A stretch of 48,310 nt of DNA from Phycisphaerales bacterium (GTDB taxonomy: Bacteria; Planctomycetota; Phycisphaerae; UBA1845), in the NCBI GenBank assembly GCA_020852275.1, contig JADZBE010000035.1, positions 1-48,310 on the forward strand, in the 5' to 3' direction. Of this stretch, positions 1 to 8,071 are shown piece after piece (the first letter of the stretch is position 1; the number at the start of each line of letters is the position of its first letter). The position numbers and the translations under genes are program-made. Below the pieces are notes generated by a model. It did not search any database. It saw only the letters and a list, made by a program, of their open reading frames with translations, and had not been told where the DNA came from.

Positions 1-176
1 ACCCCTTCCGGGGTCGCGATCCGATGCCCATCGCGGCCACGGGTTCCGCTCCGACCCGTAGGTCGTCGCTCCACCCGTGGCTACAGTCCTCGGCCCCGAT
101 GGGGCCGCCGATCCGGTCACGGACCCCCGTCTGGGGGAAGGCAACGGCACTGCGGGAGATGCGGAGCCAGCGGAGG
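1..176. other. Gene-free spacer with short hairpins
   Basis: No convincing gene. Reading in the frame of the downstream repeat is closed by a TAG at about 59-61. Several short perfect palindromes are seen: ACCCC-TTCC-GGGGT at the very start, GGCCCC-GAT-GGGGCC near 93-107, and CCCCC-GTCT-GGGGG near 124-137. The phrase 'acccgtggctac' resembles 'cccacggctac' in the 24.7-kb spacer, so both are probably the same kind of hairpin-rich intergenic filler. Confidence 0.5.
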
Positions 177-484
177 TGGAACCGGCTGGAAAGGAACGAG
201 CGGGTGTAGAACCGGCGGCCAACAACCGGCGGGCGTAGAACCGGCGAGCGGAGAACCGGCGGGCGTAGAACCGGCGGGAGGAGAACCGGCGGGCGGAGAA
301 CCGGCGGGCGGAGAACCGGCGGGCGGAGAACCGGCGGGCGGAGCGCTGGCGGGCGGAGAACCGGCGGGTGGAGAACCGGCGTGTGCAGAATCCGCGGGTG
401 TGGAACCCGCCGGAGAGGAACCAGCGGCCAAGAACCGGCGGGTGGAGAACCGGCGGGTGCAGAATCCGCGGGGGTACAACAGGC
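177..484. repeat. 15-bp minisatellite, about 20 degenerate copies
   Basis: A tandem array of a 15-bp unit close to 'ggagaaccggcgggc', with variants gtagaaccggcgggc and cagaatccgcgggtg. The copies from about 280 to 350 are nearly identical and those at the edges are decayed. Because 15 is a multiple of three the array stays open in several frames and encodes PPAGS-like or EPAGG-like pentapeptides. One 14-bp copy near 220 breaks the plus-strand frame, and no start signal or recognisable flanking domain is present. I read it as non-coding, but the tail of a decayed gene cannot be excluded. Confidence 0.8.
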
Positions 485-626
485 GTGTGGCACGGGTCCG
501 CAGCAGCGGATCCGTGGAGTGCGCGAGCGTGCTGGAGTCGCCCACCCACCGGCATCGGATGCCTTCCCGCCAGACGCCGCCCTCATTTGCGCTGCGGGTT
601 CGGATTGGCCCAGGCGGAATCACCTC

Positions 627-652
627 TTCAGAACCCGGAGCGCAAGCAAGGG
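627..652. repeat. Dispersed 'gcgctgcgggttctga'-type repeat, single copy
   Basis: A 26-bp stretch whose reverse complement reads cccttgcttgcgctccgggttctgaa. It matches the ~41-bp unit repeated in tandem at 25051-25210, in opposite orientation. It lies in the spacer between the minisatellite and the tRNA. Confidence 0.55.
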
Positions 653-736
653 TCCCAGCCTTCCCGGTCGCCTTGGCACTCAACTTCCCGCTCGCCTTGA
701 CGCTCACTCCAGGTTGTCGTATCGTAATCGCACGAT

Positions 737-809
737 TGCGGGGTAGAGCAGTTGGCAGCTCGTCGGGCTCATAACCCGGAGGTCGCTGGTTCGAGTCCAG
801 CCCCCGCTA
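737..809 (+). tRNA. Initiator tRNA-Met (CAT anticodon)
   Basis: A full cloverleaf can be drawn. The acceptor stem is 738-743 with 802-807, and position 1 (T737) faces T808 unpaired. The anticodon stem is TCGGG (763-767) with CCCGG (775-779), the loop is CTCATAA with anticodon CAT at 770-772, and the T arm is GCTGG-TTCGAGT-CCAGC (785-801). The discriminator base is A809 and CCA is not encoded. The unpaired 1:72 position and the three consecutive G:C pairs in the anticodon stem are the known hallmarks of bacterial initiator tRNA. The 3' half overlaps the end of the recombinase gene on the other strand, so this tRNA is the likely integration site. Confidence 0.93.
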
Positions 810-2718
810 GTGTATCTGCACGCGACCGGCCTTCGGGCTGGTCGTTTGCGTTTCTGGCGCGCCCGTTTGCGCCCCGTTGCCGCCAGTTCGCGTCGTGAGG
901 CCGCCCGTTGGCCCGTACGGGCCGGAGGGCGGGGTCGTCTACGCCGATCCGCCCCGCTTCGACCAGGGCCGCCAGGCCCGCGTTGACGCGCATGACGCCC
1001 GTCTTACTGCTCGGGTTGATCACGATTTCGTCGATGTAGGTGCCGAGAACGCGCCGGACGTGCTCGTTCCGCCGGCCGGCCATCGCGTCCGCGAGGCCGC
1101 CGATCCGTTCCCGTGCCCACCGCCGCAGGCCCTTCGCGTCGAGGTCGCGCGATGCCGCCTTCGCCGCACGCAGGTCGGCTTGGAGATGTTCCTTCCGCCG
1201 GCGGAGCTGCGTGAGCCGCTCGTTCAGCAACGGCAGGTTGGCCGGATCGATGTTGGCCATGATCGCGGTGACCGTCGCGTCCACCTGGGCCAGCTCGCGC
1301 TCGATCGCGTTCGTGTCCGGGCCGGCGTCAGCATGCCCACGCGCCAACTCGACGAAGCGCTCGACGGCATCATCGACGCCGTCGCGGTCGGCGAAGATGA
1401 GTTGCTGGAGTTTCCGCAGAGCCCACGCTTCGAGGTCCGTCGCCTTCACATGCGACGGCACGCGACAGATGTCCTTCCCGTACTGCCGCCGGCCGGCGCA
1501 GGTGTAGTAATGCGAAATGACCGGGCGGCGGCCGGGGATGTGGCCCTTCGCTTTGCGCTCGCCCCAGTACGCATGCCCGCAATCGCCGCAGCGCAGCACG
1601 CCGGAGAGCAGCCACCGGCTCGTCTGTTTCCCGTGGCCGCCCTTCGCTTCGGCCCGCTGACGGACCATCAACTGCGCGCGGTCCCATGTCTCGCGATCCA
1701 CGATCGCGGGGACGGCGTTCTCGATGACAATCCAATCGTCTTTCGGCACGTTCTCGACGCGCCCCGACTGCGCCATTGGTTTCATCTTGTCCACGCGGCG
1801 CTCGCGGCAGGCATAGAACTTTGATTCGGTCCGCCGGTTCCACACGATGTCGCCGCGATAGGCGGGGTTCTCCAACAACGACTTGATGCTCGTGAAGCAC
1901 CAGAGCTGGCCACGCGGGCTGATCACGCCGCGACGATTCAGTTCGTCGGCGATGCCCTTGAATCCGGCGCCTTCAATGCACATGCGGAAGATGTCGCGCA
2001 CCACCGCCACGCGTTCGGCGGCGCTCAGCACGAGGCGGGCACGGCATTCTTTGCCGGGCTTCGCCAGCGCCTGGCCCTTCGAGTACGTGGCCTGGAGATT
2101 CCCGTTGCGGTCGAAGACCTGCCGGTCGCCGCCGGCGGTGAAGCGGACGCGATAGATGACGGACCCGTCCGGCGCGATCACTTCGCGGTCGTAGCCGTAC
2201 GGGCACGGCCGACCGGGGTCGGACGCCGCGAGCACGGATGTGATCTGCCCGCGCAGTGTCGTTTGCGATAGGCCGATCGAAAACTGTCGGTTCTGGAACT
2301 GCTTGACCGTTCGCAGAACGTCGCCGTCGATGCCGTCGCGCGCCAGGTAGTCCTCCGTGACGCTATGCACGGTGACGCCGGCCTTTCGCAGCATGTAGCG
2401 GAAGTGCTCGGTCTCGGTTACATCGCCGCGCGAGAAGCGGTCGCTGTTCCAGACGATGACGGCCTTGAATTCGCGGCGCTGCGCGTCGGCGATCATCTGC
2501 TGGAAACCGGGTCGCTTGTCGGCCGACGTTCCGCTGATCGCGTCGTCCACGTACTCGCGGATGATGTCGTAGCCGTGCTCGGCCGCCCAGCGCGTAATCT
2601 CGCGGCGCTGATCGCCGAGACTCTGCTCCTGGCGATCCGTCGAGCGCCGCAGGTACGCGACCGCGGGCGTCCGCGCCGCGACGGCGTGCATGTTTCCGTT
2701 GTCGTTCACGGCCGCCAC
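769..2718 (-). CDS. Large serine recombinase (site-specific integrase)
   Basis: 649 aa. The N-terminal resolvase-type catalytic domain (about 18-160) has the nucleophile Ser26 in 'YLRRSTDRQ' and the 'WNSDRFSRG' motif. A Recombinase domain follows (about 170-370), then a zinc ribbon with 'RCGDCGH' and later cysteines in 'YYTCAGRR' and 'DICR' (about 390-440), and a coiled coil (about 470-530). This order is that of large serine integrases, which cut and rejoin attP and attB through a serine-linked intermediate. The start is a GTG just after GAGGGAAGG; a second GTG three codons in is also possible. The C-terminus carries degenerate RANGR/GANGR repeats. Its last 13 codons (LAGAGLEPATSGL) are antisense to the tRNA 3' half, with the stop codon in the anticodon loop. 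It is the leftmost gene of the element and reads toward the attachment site. Confidence 0.95.
   Translation of the reverse strand: MAAVNDNGNMHAVAARTPAVAYLRRSTDRQEQSLGDQRREITRWAAEHGYDIIREYVDDAISGTSADKRPGFQQMIADAQRREFKAVIVWNSDRFSRGDVTETEHFRYMLRKAGVTVHSVTEDYLARDGIDGDVLRTVKQFQNRQFSIGLSQTTLRGQITSVLAASDPGRPCPYGYDREVIAPDGSVIYRVRFTAGGDRQVFDRNGNLQATYSKGQALAKPGKECRARLVLSAAERVAVVRDIFRMCIEGAGFKGIADELNRRGVISPRGQLWCFTSIKSLLENPAYRGDIVWNRRTESKFYACRERRVDKMKPMAQSGRVENVPKDDWIVIENAVPAIVDRETWDRAQLMVRQRAEAKGGHGKQTSRWLLSGVLRCGDCGHAYWGERKAKGHIPGRRPVISHYYTCAGRRQYGKDICRVPSHVKATDLEAWALRKLQQLIFADRDGVDDAVERFVELARGHADAGPDTNAIERELAQVDATVTAIMANIDPANLPLLNERLTQLRRRKEHLQADLRAAKAASRDLDAKGLRRWARERIGGLADAMAGRRNEHVRRVLGTYIDEIVINPSSKTGVMRVNAGLAALVEAGRIGVDDPALRPVRANGRPHDANWRQRGANGRARNANDQPEGRSRADTLAGAGLEPATSGL
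823..853 (+). terminator. Intrinsic terminator of the initiator tRNA
   Basis: A 9-bp stem (one G:T pair), cgaccggcc-TTCG-ggctggtcg at 823-844, is followed by tttgcgttt. It starts 13 bp after the tRNA. It lies inside the 3' end of the recombinase gene, so the element seems to have supplied both the tRNA 3' half and a terminator. Confidence 0.7.
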
Positions 2719-2894
2719 CCTTCCCTCAAACCGCCGCCGGCATCAAGGCCCGGCCGCCCACATTTTTCCCGCCGGAATGTCGAGATTTCCGCTTGCTTCC
2801 CCCGCCCGTCGAGGTAACTGACTGCCCCACTCGCATGGCGAGCCGCCCGGGCGCGTGCTTGGGCGAACGCGGAAACGCACGTAGGAGAACAGCG

Positions 2895-3215
2895 ATGAGC
2901 AAGAAGACCACGAAGAAGGCTGGGAAGGTCGCCAAGACCCCGAAGACCGCGAAAACGCCGAAAGCGGTGAAGACGTCGACCGACGGCAAGCCGCTCAGCG
3001 GGCTGGACGCGGCCGCGAAGGTGCTGGCTGACGCGGGCCAGCCGATGCGGGCGCGCGAGCTGGTGAACACGATGATCGAGCGCGGCCTGTGGAAGAGCGG
3101 TGGCAAGACGCCGCACGCGACCATCTACGCCGCGATGATCCGCGAGATCGCCGCGAAGAAGAACGCCGCCCGGTTCCGCAAGACGGATCGCGGGCTGTTC
3201 GCGTTCAACGGGTAG
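2895..3215 (+). CDS. Small HARE-HTH domain protein with lysine-rich N-terminus
   Basis: 106 aa. Residues 1-32 are a K/T/P-rich basic tail (repeats such as KTPKTAKTPK). Residues 35-106 match the HARE-HTH fold (HB1, ASXL, restriction-endonuclease HTH): 'LDAAAKVLADAGQPMRARE', 'GLWKSGGKTPHATIYAAM', 'RFRKTDRGLFAFNG'. This winged helix is known in chromatin-associated proteins, restriction enzymes and RNA polymerase delta, where it is thought to bind nucleic acid. The ATG at 2895 is preceded by GTAGGAG at good spacing. The gene is divergent from the recombinase and alone on the plus strand in this part of the element. A role as a histone-like or regulatory DNA-binding protein is inferred. Confidence 0.85.
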   Translation: MSKKTTKKAGKVAKTPKTAKTPKAVKTSTDGKPLSGLDAAAKVLADAGQPMRARELVNTMIERGLWKSGGKTPHATIYAAMIREIAAKKNAARFRKTDRGLFAFNG

Positions 3216-3445
3216 CGCGTTCATTAACATCTCGTCCTTCCTCACGCACCCTGGCCGCCCGGCTGGGGTGTCTCTTCGGCCGGAAACCCGGACCAGCGAA
3301 ATAAACTCTGTCGGGATCGGCTGCTCGTTCCGCGGACCTGACGGGGCGACGGGGTTCGCCAAGTACCTATGGTTCGCGCTGGTCCGCGAGCCGTCCATAT
3401 GCAGCGTATTATGATGTATCTATGCCGCGCCGCGCCTTTTCCTGC

Positions 3446-5872
3446 TTACGCGTGCAGATAGAAAGATCGCGAACCATTGCGAACCACCTCCTCATCCGGT
3501 CGCAAGGCGATGCCTTCGTAATAGCGCACGCGGGCGGTCCCAACCCGTGGGTACGCGACCCGCAACGACGGGTACGCGGCGCGCAGATCGCGGCCGAACG
3601 ACTGAATCGTCCCCGTGCGGTCGCGCCCGGTGTTCCCACAGTAGTCCTGCCACGCTCCGTACAGCGACTCGACCTCGACCTGCAACCCGGGGCCGATCTC
3701 ACAGCGCTGCCGCACGAACGCGCGAATCGGTGAGCTGAGGTCCTCCAGCTCCTGCAACGCCTCAGCGGATGATTCGGGCTGCACGAAATGCCCGCGTTCG
3801 TTGAGGCGTCGCCATCCTGCGATCGACCAATTGAGAATGCCGGGAAGCTCTTCGAGCAGCCGGTCGGTCAATTCGTGGTCCTCCCGACCATACCACGACT
3901 TCGTGAGGCACAGCATGATAAACCTGCTTGCTAGTGCGCCACTGACGTCGGTGAGCTTCGGCAGCTCATTCGTCAGGATGAGGAAGCGCGTTGGCAGCTT
4001 CCCGGTCCACGGTGACAGGTGTTTGCGATCGACGGTGATCGAGTCCTCCCCACTGATGGATAGGAGCCGTTCAACGACCACCGCCTGGTCGGTCCGTCCA
4101 CTGAGCCGGGCGTCGGCGATGATGGCGAGGCGTTTGTGCAGCAGCGGCCACAGCCCGAAATTCGTACTGAGGCTGCCGAGGGTTGGGCCACAGACGTTCT
4201 CGCTGCCGAGCACGCGGGTCAATACGCGCGAGATCGTGCCCTTGCCCCCTCGCTTCGGCCCGACGATCAGGCCGATCTTGTGTTGCCGAGTATCGGGCAG
4301 CAGAAAGTAGCCAAACAGCTCCTGCAGCGCCTCAACGCCTTGGATGTCGTCGTCGAATAGCTGATGAAGGAACTCGAGCCAAGCGCCGGGCGCGGTGGCT
4401 GACGCATTGTAGTCGTAGTCCACAGCGTTCAGCGAGAAAAGAAGCTCGCTCAGCGGCTGCATCTTGCCAGTAGGAAGGTGCAGCAGGCCGTTCTTGCACG
4501 GAACCAGCTCGTCGGCCGGCGGGCCTGACGCGCCGTCGAGCCAGCACGGCGCTTCCACGATGTCGGCCAGGAAGTCTCGCTTGAGCTGAAGCATGATCTC
4601 GCGCACGTCGTAGTTCTTCGGGCACGGCTTTTCGAGCACGACCATCAGGCCGTCGTAATCGGGATGTGCTACCGCGCCATCCTCATACTCGCCGTCCTTG
4701 TTCTTGCGTGCCGGTCGGCACCACCACCCAACGTCGGTGATGTAGCGGGCAATGCGCGCGCCCAGTTCGGCCTCGGCCAGGATGCGGTAGCAGCGCTCAA
4801 AGTACATGTGGAAGACGCCGCGCCAGTAGATCATGCGGTCGTGGGTTTCGAGGAAGCAGCGCGCCACCTCGTCGGGTTGGTACAGCGGCGGCAGCGATTT
4901 CGGCGGACCGGCGTCGTGCTTCGGTGCCGGCGACGGCGCCTTGCAGCGACGCCGGGGTCGGTACTGGCCCGTGACGTTCGCCAGCGCGTTTGCGATCGTG
5001 ATCTGGCCGTAAGTTTGGTCGCCCCTCGGCTCATCCCATTTCTCACGGAACAGTCGAGACCTACGGACGATGCGGTCGATCTGCGCCGCATCCTTCGTGT
5101 ACCACGCCAGCGTGAAGCAGACGGAGCTGTCGGCCTCGCTCTTCGAGTTGAAATATTCGTTCCATCGGCCAGCGAGAAGCGCTGCGAACTTCTCACCGCT
5201 CTTTTTCGCGCGCTTACCCGACGACGCCTTCGCGATGATCTCATCATCGGTGAGAGCCGGTGCGCCGTCTGCTTTGTCGCATCCGGCCGGCGGGTCCGGT
5301 AGCACACTCGCGGCGGCAGAGCCGAACACCTCCGCGTAGAGCGCATCGATGCCTGTTTGCCGATCCTCGACGTCGCGGCTCACGTCGTCAATGCGCTGGC
5401 CGGTAATGGCGAAGAACCGAGCGTGGTCGTACATCTCGACCTCGCCATCCTCGTACGGCTTCCGACATCGTGCGCCGGGTTTCCTGGCGCGCAGGTAGAC
5501 CTTCACGCCGCCGCCGGAGGGGCTGATTTCGCTGTAACTGTCGAGCGCCCGGACGATGCGCAGTCCCCAGGCCTTGATCGCGCCCGTTTCGCGGTCGATG
5601 CAATCATCGAGATCGACGCCGCAAAAGGGGTCCGGCTCAGAGAACACGAACCCGACGCCGGTGAGCGTCGTGAATCTGCGGCACGCCGCGACGGACTCGT
5701 CGAAGCTGGTCCAGTCCTTCGGATTCGTGTGGTCCGCAGGCTCGCCGGTGCGTGCGTTGATCGGGATCTTAGTCTCGCGGCCGTCGCGGACGATGTACTT
5801 CCACGCGACCCACTGATTCAGCTCAAGCAGGCATTTCGGCACGTTTGCGCGGATGCGGTCGATGTCGAGCAT
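3446..5872 (-). CDS. Phage/plasmid primase-polymerase with SF3 helicase domain
   Basis: 808 aa. The N-terminal primase-polymerase region (about 1-200) has 'GVDLDDC' for metal binding and 'SPSGGGVKVYLRA', as in the NrS-1 polymerase type. A helical module follows ('GRWNEYFNSKSEADSSVCF', about 245-330), resembling the NrS-1 helix-bundle domain. The C-terminal half is a D5/P4-type SF3 helicase with Walker A 'GPKRGGKGT' and 'LHKRLAIIADAR'. Such proteins make primers and unwind DNA at the origin of phages, plasmids and P4-like satellites. The ATG at 5872 is chosen because it overlaps the TGA of the upstream 55-aa gene (TGATG) and gives the standard 'MLDIDRI' start; a longer frame to 5917 has no support. 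This is the element's replication protein. Confidence 0.92.
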   Translation of the reverse strand: MLDIDRIRANVPKCLLELNQWVAWKYIVRDGRETKIPINARTGEPADHTNPKDWTSFDESVAACRRFTTLTGVGFVFSEPDPFCGVDLDDCIDRETGAIKAWGLRIVRALDSYSEISPSGGGVKVYLRARKPGARCRKPYEDGEVEMYDHARFFAITGQRIDDVSRDVEDRQTGIDALYAEVFGSAAASVLPDPPAGCDKADGAPALTDDEIIAKASSGKRAKKSGEKFAALLAGRWNEYFNSKSEADSSVCFTLAWYTKDAAQIDRIVRRSRLFREKWDEPRGDQTYGQITIANALANVTGQYRPRRRCKAPSPAPKHDAGPPKSLPPLYQPDEVARCFLETHDRMIYWRGVFHMYFERCYRILAEAELGARIARYITDVGWWCRPARKNKDGEYEDGAVAHPDYDGLMVVLEKPCPKNYDVREIMLQLKRDFLADIVEAPCWLDGASGPPADELVPCKNGLLHLPTGKMQPLSELLFSLNAVDYDYNASATAPGAWLEFLHQLFDDDIQGVEALQELFGYFLLPDTRQHKIGLIVGPKRGGKGTISRVLTRVLGSENVCGPTLGSLSTNFGLWPLLHKRLAIIADARLSGRTDQAVVVERLLSISGEDSITVDRKHLSPWTGKLPTRFLILTNELPKLTDVSGALASRFIMLCLTKSWYGREDHELTDRLLEELPGILNWSIAGWRRLNERGHFVQPESSAEALQELEDLSSPIRAFVRQRCEIGPGLQVEVESLYGAWQDYCGNTGRDRTGTIQSFGRDLRAAYPSLRVAYPRVGTARVRYYEGIALRPDEEVVRNGSRSFYLHA

Positions 5873-6039
5873 CACGCCGCCTCCTTGCGGTCGCGCTGCC
5901 ACTCGCCCAGCAGCCATGCCGCGAGTGATTCGCTGCGCCGTTCCCAGCGCTGCTCGGACTCAGGCGTCGCCGCCGCGACCTCGACCCGCATCTCCAACGG
6001 GCCGACGCGCTCCGTCGCGTCTTGTTCGCTGCGATCCAT
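5872..6039 (-). CDS. Small acidic protein translationally coupled to the primase
   Basis: 55 aa, not recognised. It begins MDRSEQDATE and ends with an amphipathic Trp- and Arg-rich helix ('RWERRSESLAAWLLGEWQRD'). The ATG at 6039 follows GGAG with nine bases between, and its TGA overlaps the primase ATG by one base, a typical coupled pair. It was found by reading the sequence, being too short for most gene callers. Position and coupling suggest a replication accessory or regulatory peptide, which is inference only. Confidence 0.6.
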   Translation of the reverse strand: MDRSEQDATERVGPLEMRVEVAAATPESEQRWERRSESLAAWLLGEWQRDRKEAA

Positions 6040-6134
6040 CGCTGCCACTCCGTACCGACGGCACAGACCGCGATTGCGGCCCTGCGGCGTCGCTTGAACA
6101 AACGCCGGCGGCTCGGTTGGGGTCGGAATGCGGG

Positions 6135-6166
6135 GAGCGGGCCACGCTCATGGCCGTGACCCGCTC
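6135..6166 (-). terminator. Hairpin downstream of the capsid gene
   Basis: gagcgggccacg and cgtgacccgctc pair in a 12-bp stem (one mismatch) around an 8-base loop, 19 bp beyond the capsid stop on the minus strand. There is no T run, so it may be a processing site or partial terminator separating the capsid and replication genes rather than a strong intrinsic terminator. Confidence 0.4.
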
Positions 6167-6184
6167 GTCCGCTGTCACGGAAGA

Positions 6185-8071
6185 TCAGACTTCGCCCTTG
6201 GCCTTCACCGCGGCGCGGGGATCGCACAGCGCGGCGCCATAGTCGAAGTACACGCGCCAGCTCGCGGCGAGGCGATTCACGTCCTGGTCGAGCCCGAAGA
6301 ACTCGACCGTCGGCGACCGTTGACCGTTGAGGAACGCCACGATCATCGCCGACGCGCTGGCCGGCCCGAACAGGTACCATGCCTTGGTCGATGCACCCGC
6401 GCCGAATTTCGTCGCATTGCTGAGTCGCGATTCCACCTCCAGCGCGACGGCGCGGCGGACGCTGTTTCCGGTCGGTTGTCCCGCCGCAGTGGTGATGAAC
6501 TCCGATTCGAGCACGCCCCGGGCGACAGTCTGCAATTCAGGTGGCACGAGCAACGTCGTCGGCCGGATGTCCAGGTCGTTGGACTCCGGGTCGCGCTGCG
6601 TAAGCATCGCCGTGATCGCCTTGGTCAGGCCATCAATACCGAGGGCGGTATCAGCACCCGTCAGGTAGTTGTTGTTGCCCGCGCTGAAGAAGCCGCCGGC
6701 GTTGGCCAGCAACACCTTGTAGACCAGGTCCGCCAGAGCCCGCATCGCCGCGCGGCCGAACGCCCGCGCTGTCTGATCAAAGATCGAGAGGTCGTCGTTC
6801 ACGAGGTCGCGGCGGTCGATGGACAGCATTTTGCCGAACGTGTCCACGCGGAACGACGAGACGAACTCGTCCACGCTGCCATGCTTGAACTCGCCGCCCT
6901 TGGCGATCTGCTGAAGGGTGCCAGTGAAGCTGGGCCGAATCGCGGTGTGATCATGGAAGTTGCTGGCCGACCGGACTGCGGCGAATGCCCAGAACGTGGC
7001 CTTCGACTCCTCGTAGGCGTCGAGCAACACCTTGTTGGCGACGTTTCCCAGCGCCGTCGGCAGTGAATACGAACTGAGCGCGGCCCGCACCATCTCGTCG
7101 CGGCCGTGCGGGATTTCCTTCCCATCCAGCAGCAAGGCGGCCCGGCACAGGTCGAGTGCATGTGTGACGCGCAACAGGTCCGCTTGCGCCATCGCATCCG
7201 CACCGAGGGATTTCTCGGCCAACGTGGACATACCGAGCCGCTTGAGCAGCACTGCCTCAAGCGTCGGCACGCCGCCGACGGTGGGCGGATTCCAGACGCC
7301 GCGCAGCTTGGGGCGGGAATCGCGCAGGATGCTGAGCAGCTCAGCGCTCAGATCTTTCGGCTCGATCTCGCCAGCGACGGCGGCCGCCTTTAGCTCATCA
7401 ACTTTCTGCTGGGCCGGGCCCCACCCGCCCATCGGAGGGCGGCACGTTGCCTCGATCATCTTCAGCCGCTCGCGCTCACTCGCGCGAATGGCGTCCTCGT
7501 TCACGCTCTGGACGTCCGTGTCCATGCTCGTCTCCTTCCTGAACCGCGAAGCGGCAATCGCCACGGACGTGCTCGGGTCCGCCGCGACTACCGTGATGCT
7601 CACTTCCCGCAATCGCCCGCGCTTCACGAGCGTGAAGCCACGCGGCGATGACAGCGACCGGCCGTTCGCCGTGACTTTCTCGCCGGGACGCACGCGCTCG
7701 TGGTCCTCTGGCTGCACGCCGACGCTGGCCTGAAACGCGAATCCGCCCCGCGCCATGTCGACGATCTGTTGCGCCGGCTCGCCCGCGCCGGAAACCACGC
7801 CGGCCACGTATAACCGGCCGTCGCGGACGTCCGCCGTCCCGTGGCCCACAGCGCCGCCTACGCGCGCGTCGTGGTCCGCCAGGAGCGGGATCTGCCCACT
7901 GGCGTCGAGCCCGGCCAGGTCGATAGCGATGTCGCCCCAGCCGGGGACGAACATGATGCCTCCGCCGTATGCGAGCATCGTGATGCTCGGCAGCTTGCGT
8001 TCCCCGCCGGCGGCCTCCACTGCGACATCCGCGGCAGCCAGCAACATGCTGTCGGTTTCGGTTGCGGTCAT
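6185..8071 (-). CDS. Prohead protease / major capsid protein fusion
   Basis: 628 aa with two parts. Residues 1-175 look like an HK97/U35-type prohead serine protease, with likely catalytic His67 in 'PLLADHDA' and Ser116 in 'FAFQASVGV'. From about 180 a mostly helical linker leads into a Mu gpT/HK97-like major capsid region ('GRAAMRALADLVYKVLLAN', 'TTLLVPPELQTVARGVLES', C-terminal 'WRVYFDYGAALCDPRAA'). In most tailed phages protease, scaffold and capsid are separate genes. Fused versions are known in databases, notably from Planctomycetes. The linker may act as a built-in scaffold cut by the protease. The ATG overlaps the sigma factor TGA (ATGA), so the two are co-translated. No portal, terminase or tail gene lies nearby. 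Confidence 0.88.
   Translation of the reverse strand: MTATETDSMLLAAADVAVEAAGGERKLPSITMLAYGGGIMFVPGWGDIAIDLAGLDASGQIPLLADHDARVGGAVGHGTADVRDGRLYVAGVVSGAGEPAQQIVDMARGGFAFQASVGVQPEDHERVRPGEKVTANGRSLSSPRGFTLVKRGRLREVSITVVAADPSTSVAIAASRFRKETSMDTDVQSVNEDAIRASERERLKMIEATCRPPMGGWGPAQQKVDELKAAAVAGEIEPKDLSAELLSILRDSRPKLRGVWNPPTVGGVPTLEAVLLKRLGMSTLAEKSLGADAMAQADLLRVTHALDLCRAALLLDGKEIPHGRDEMVRAALSSYSLPTALGNVANKVLLDAYEESKATFWAFAAVRSASNFHDHTAIRPSFTGTLQQIAKGGEFKHGSVDEFVSSFRVDTFGKMLSIDRRDLVNDDLSIFDQTARAFGRAAMRALADLVYKVLLANAGGFFSAGNNNYLTGADTALGIDGLTKAITAMLTQRDPESNDLDIRPTTLLVPPELQTVARGVLESEFITTAAGQPTGNSVRRAVALEVESRLSNATKFGAGASTKAWYLFGPASASAMIVAFLNGQRSPTVEFFGLDQDVNRLAASWRVYFDYGAALCDPRAAVKAKGEV

Noticed and set aside
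177..484. Array of short repeats as a CRISPR
   Set aside because: The units are contiguous 15-mers without unique spacers and there are no cas genes in the window.
117..707. Minus-strand Pro/Ala-rich 196-aa frame as a gene
   Set aside because: Most of it is the 15-bp repeat read in frame; no start signal or domain.
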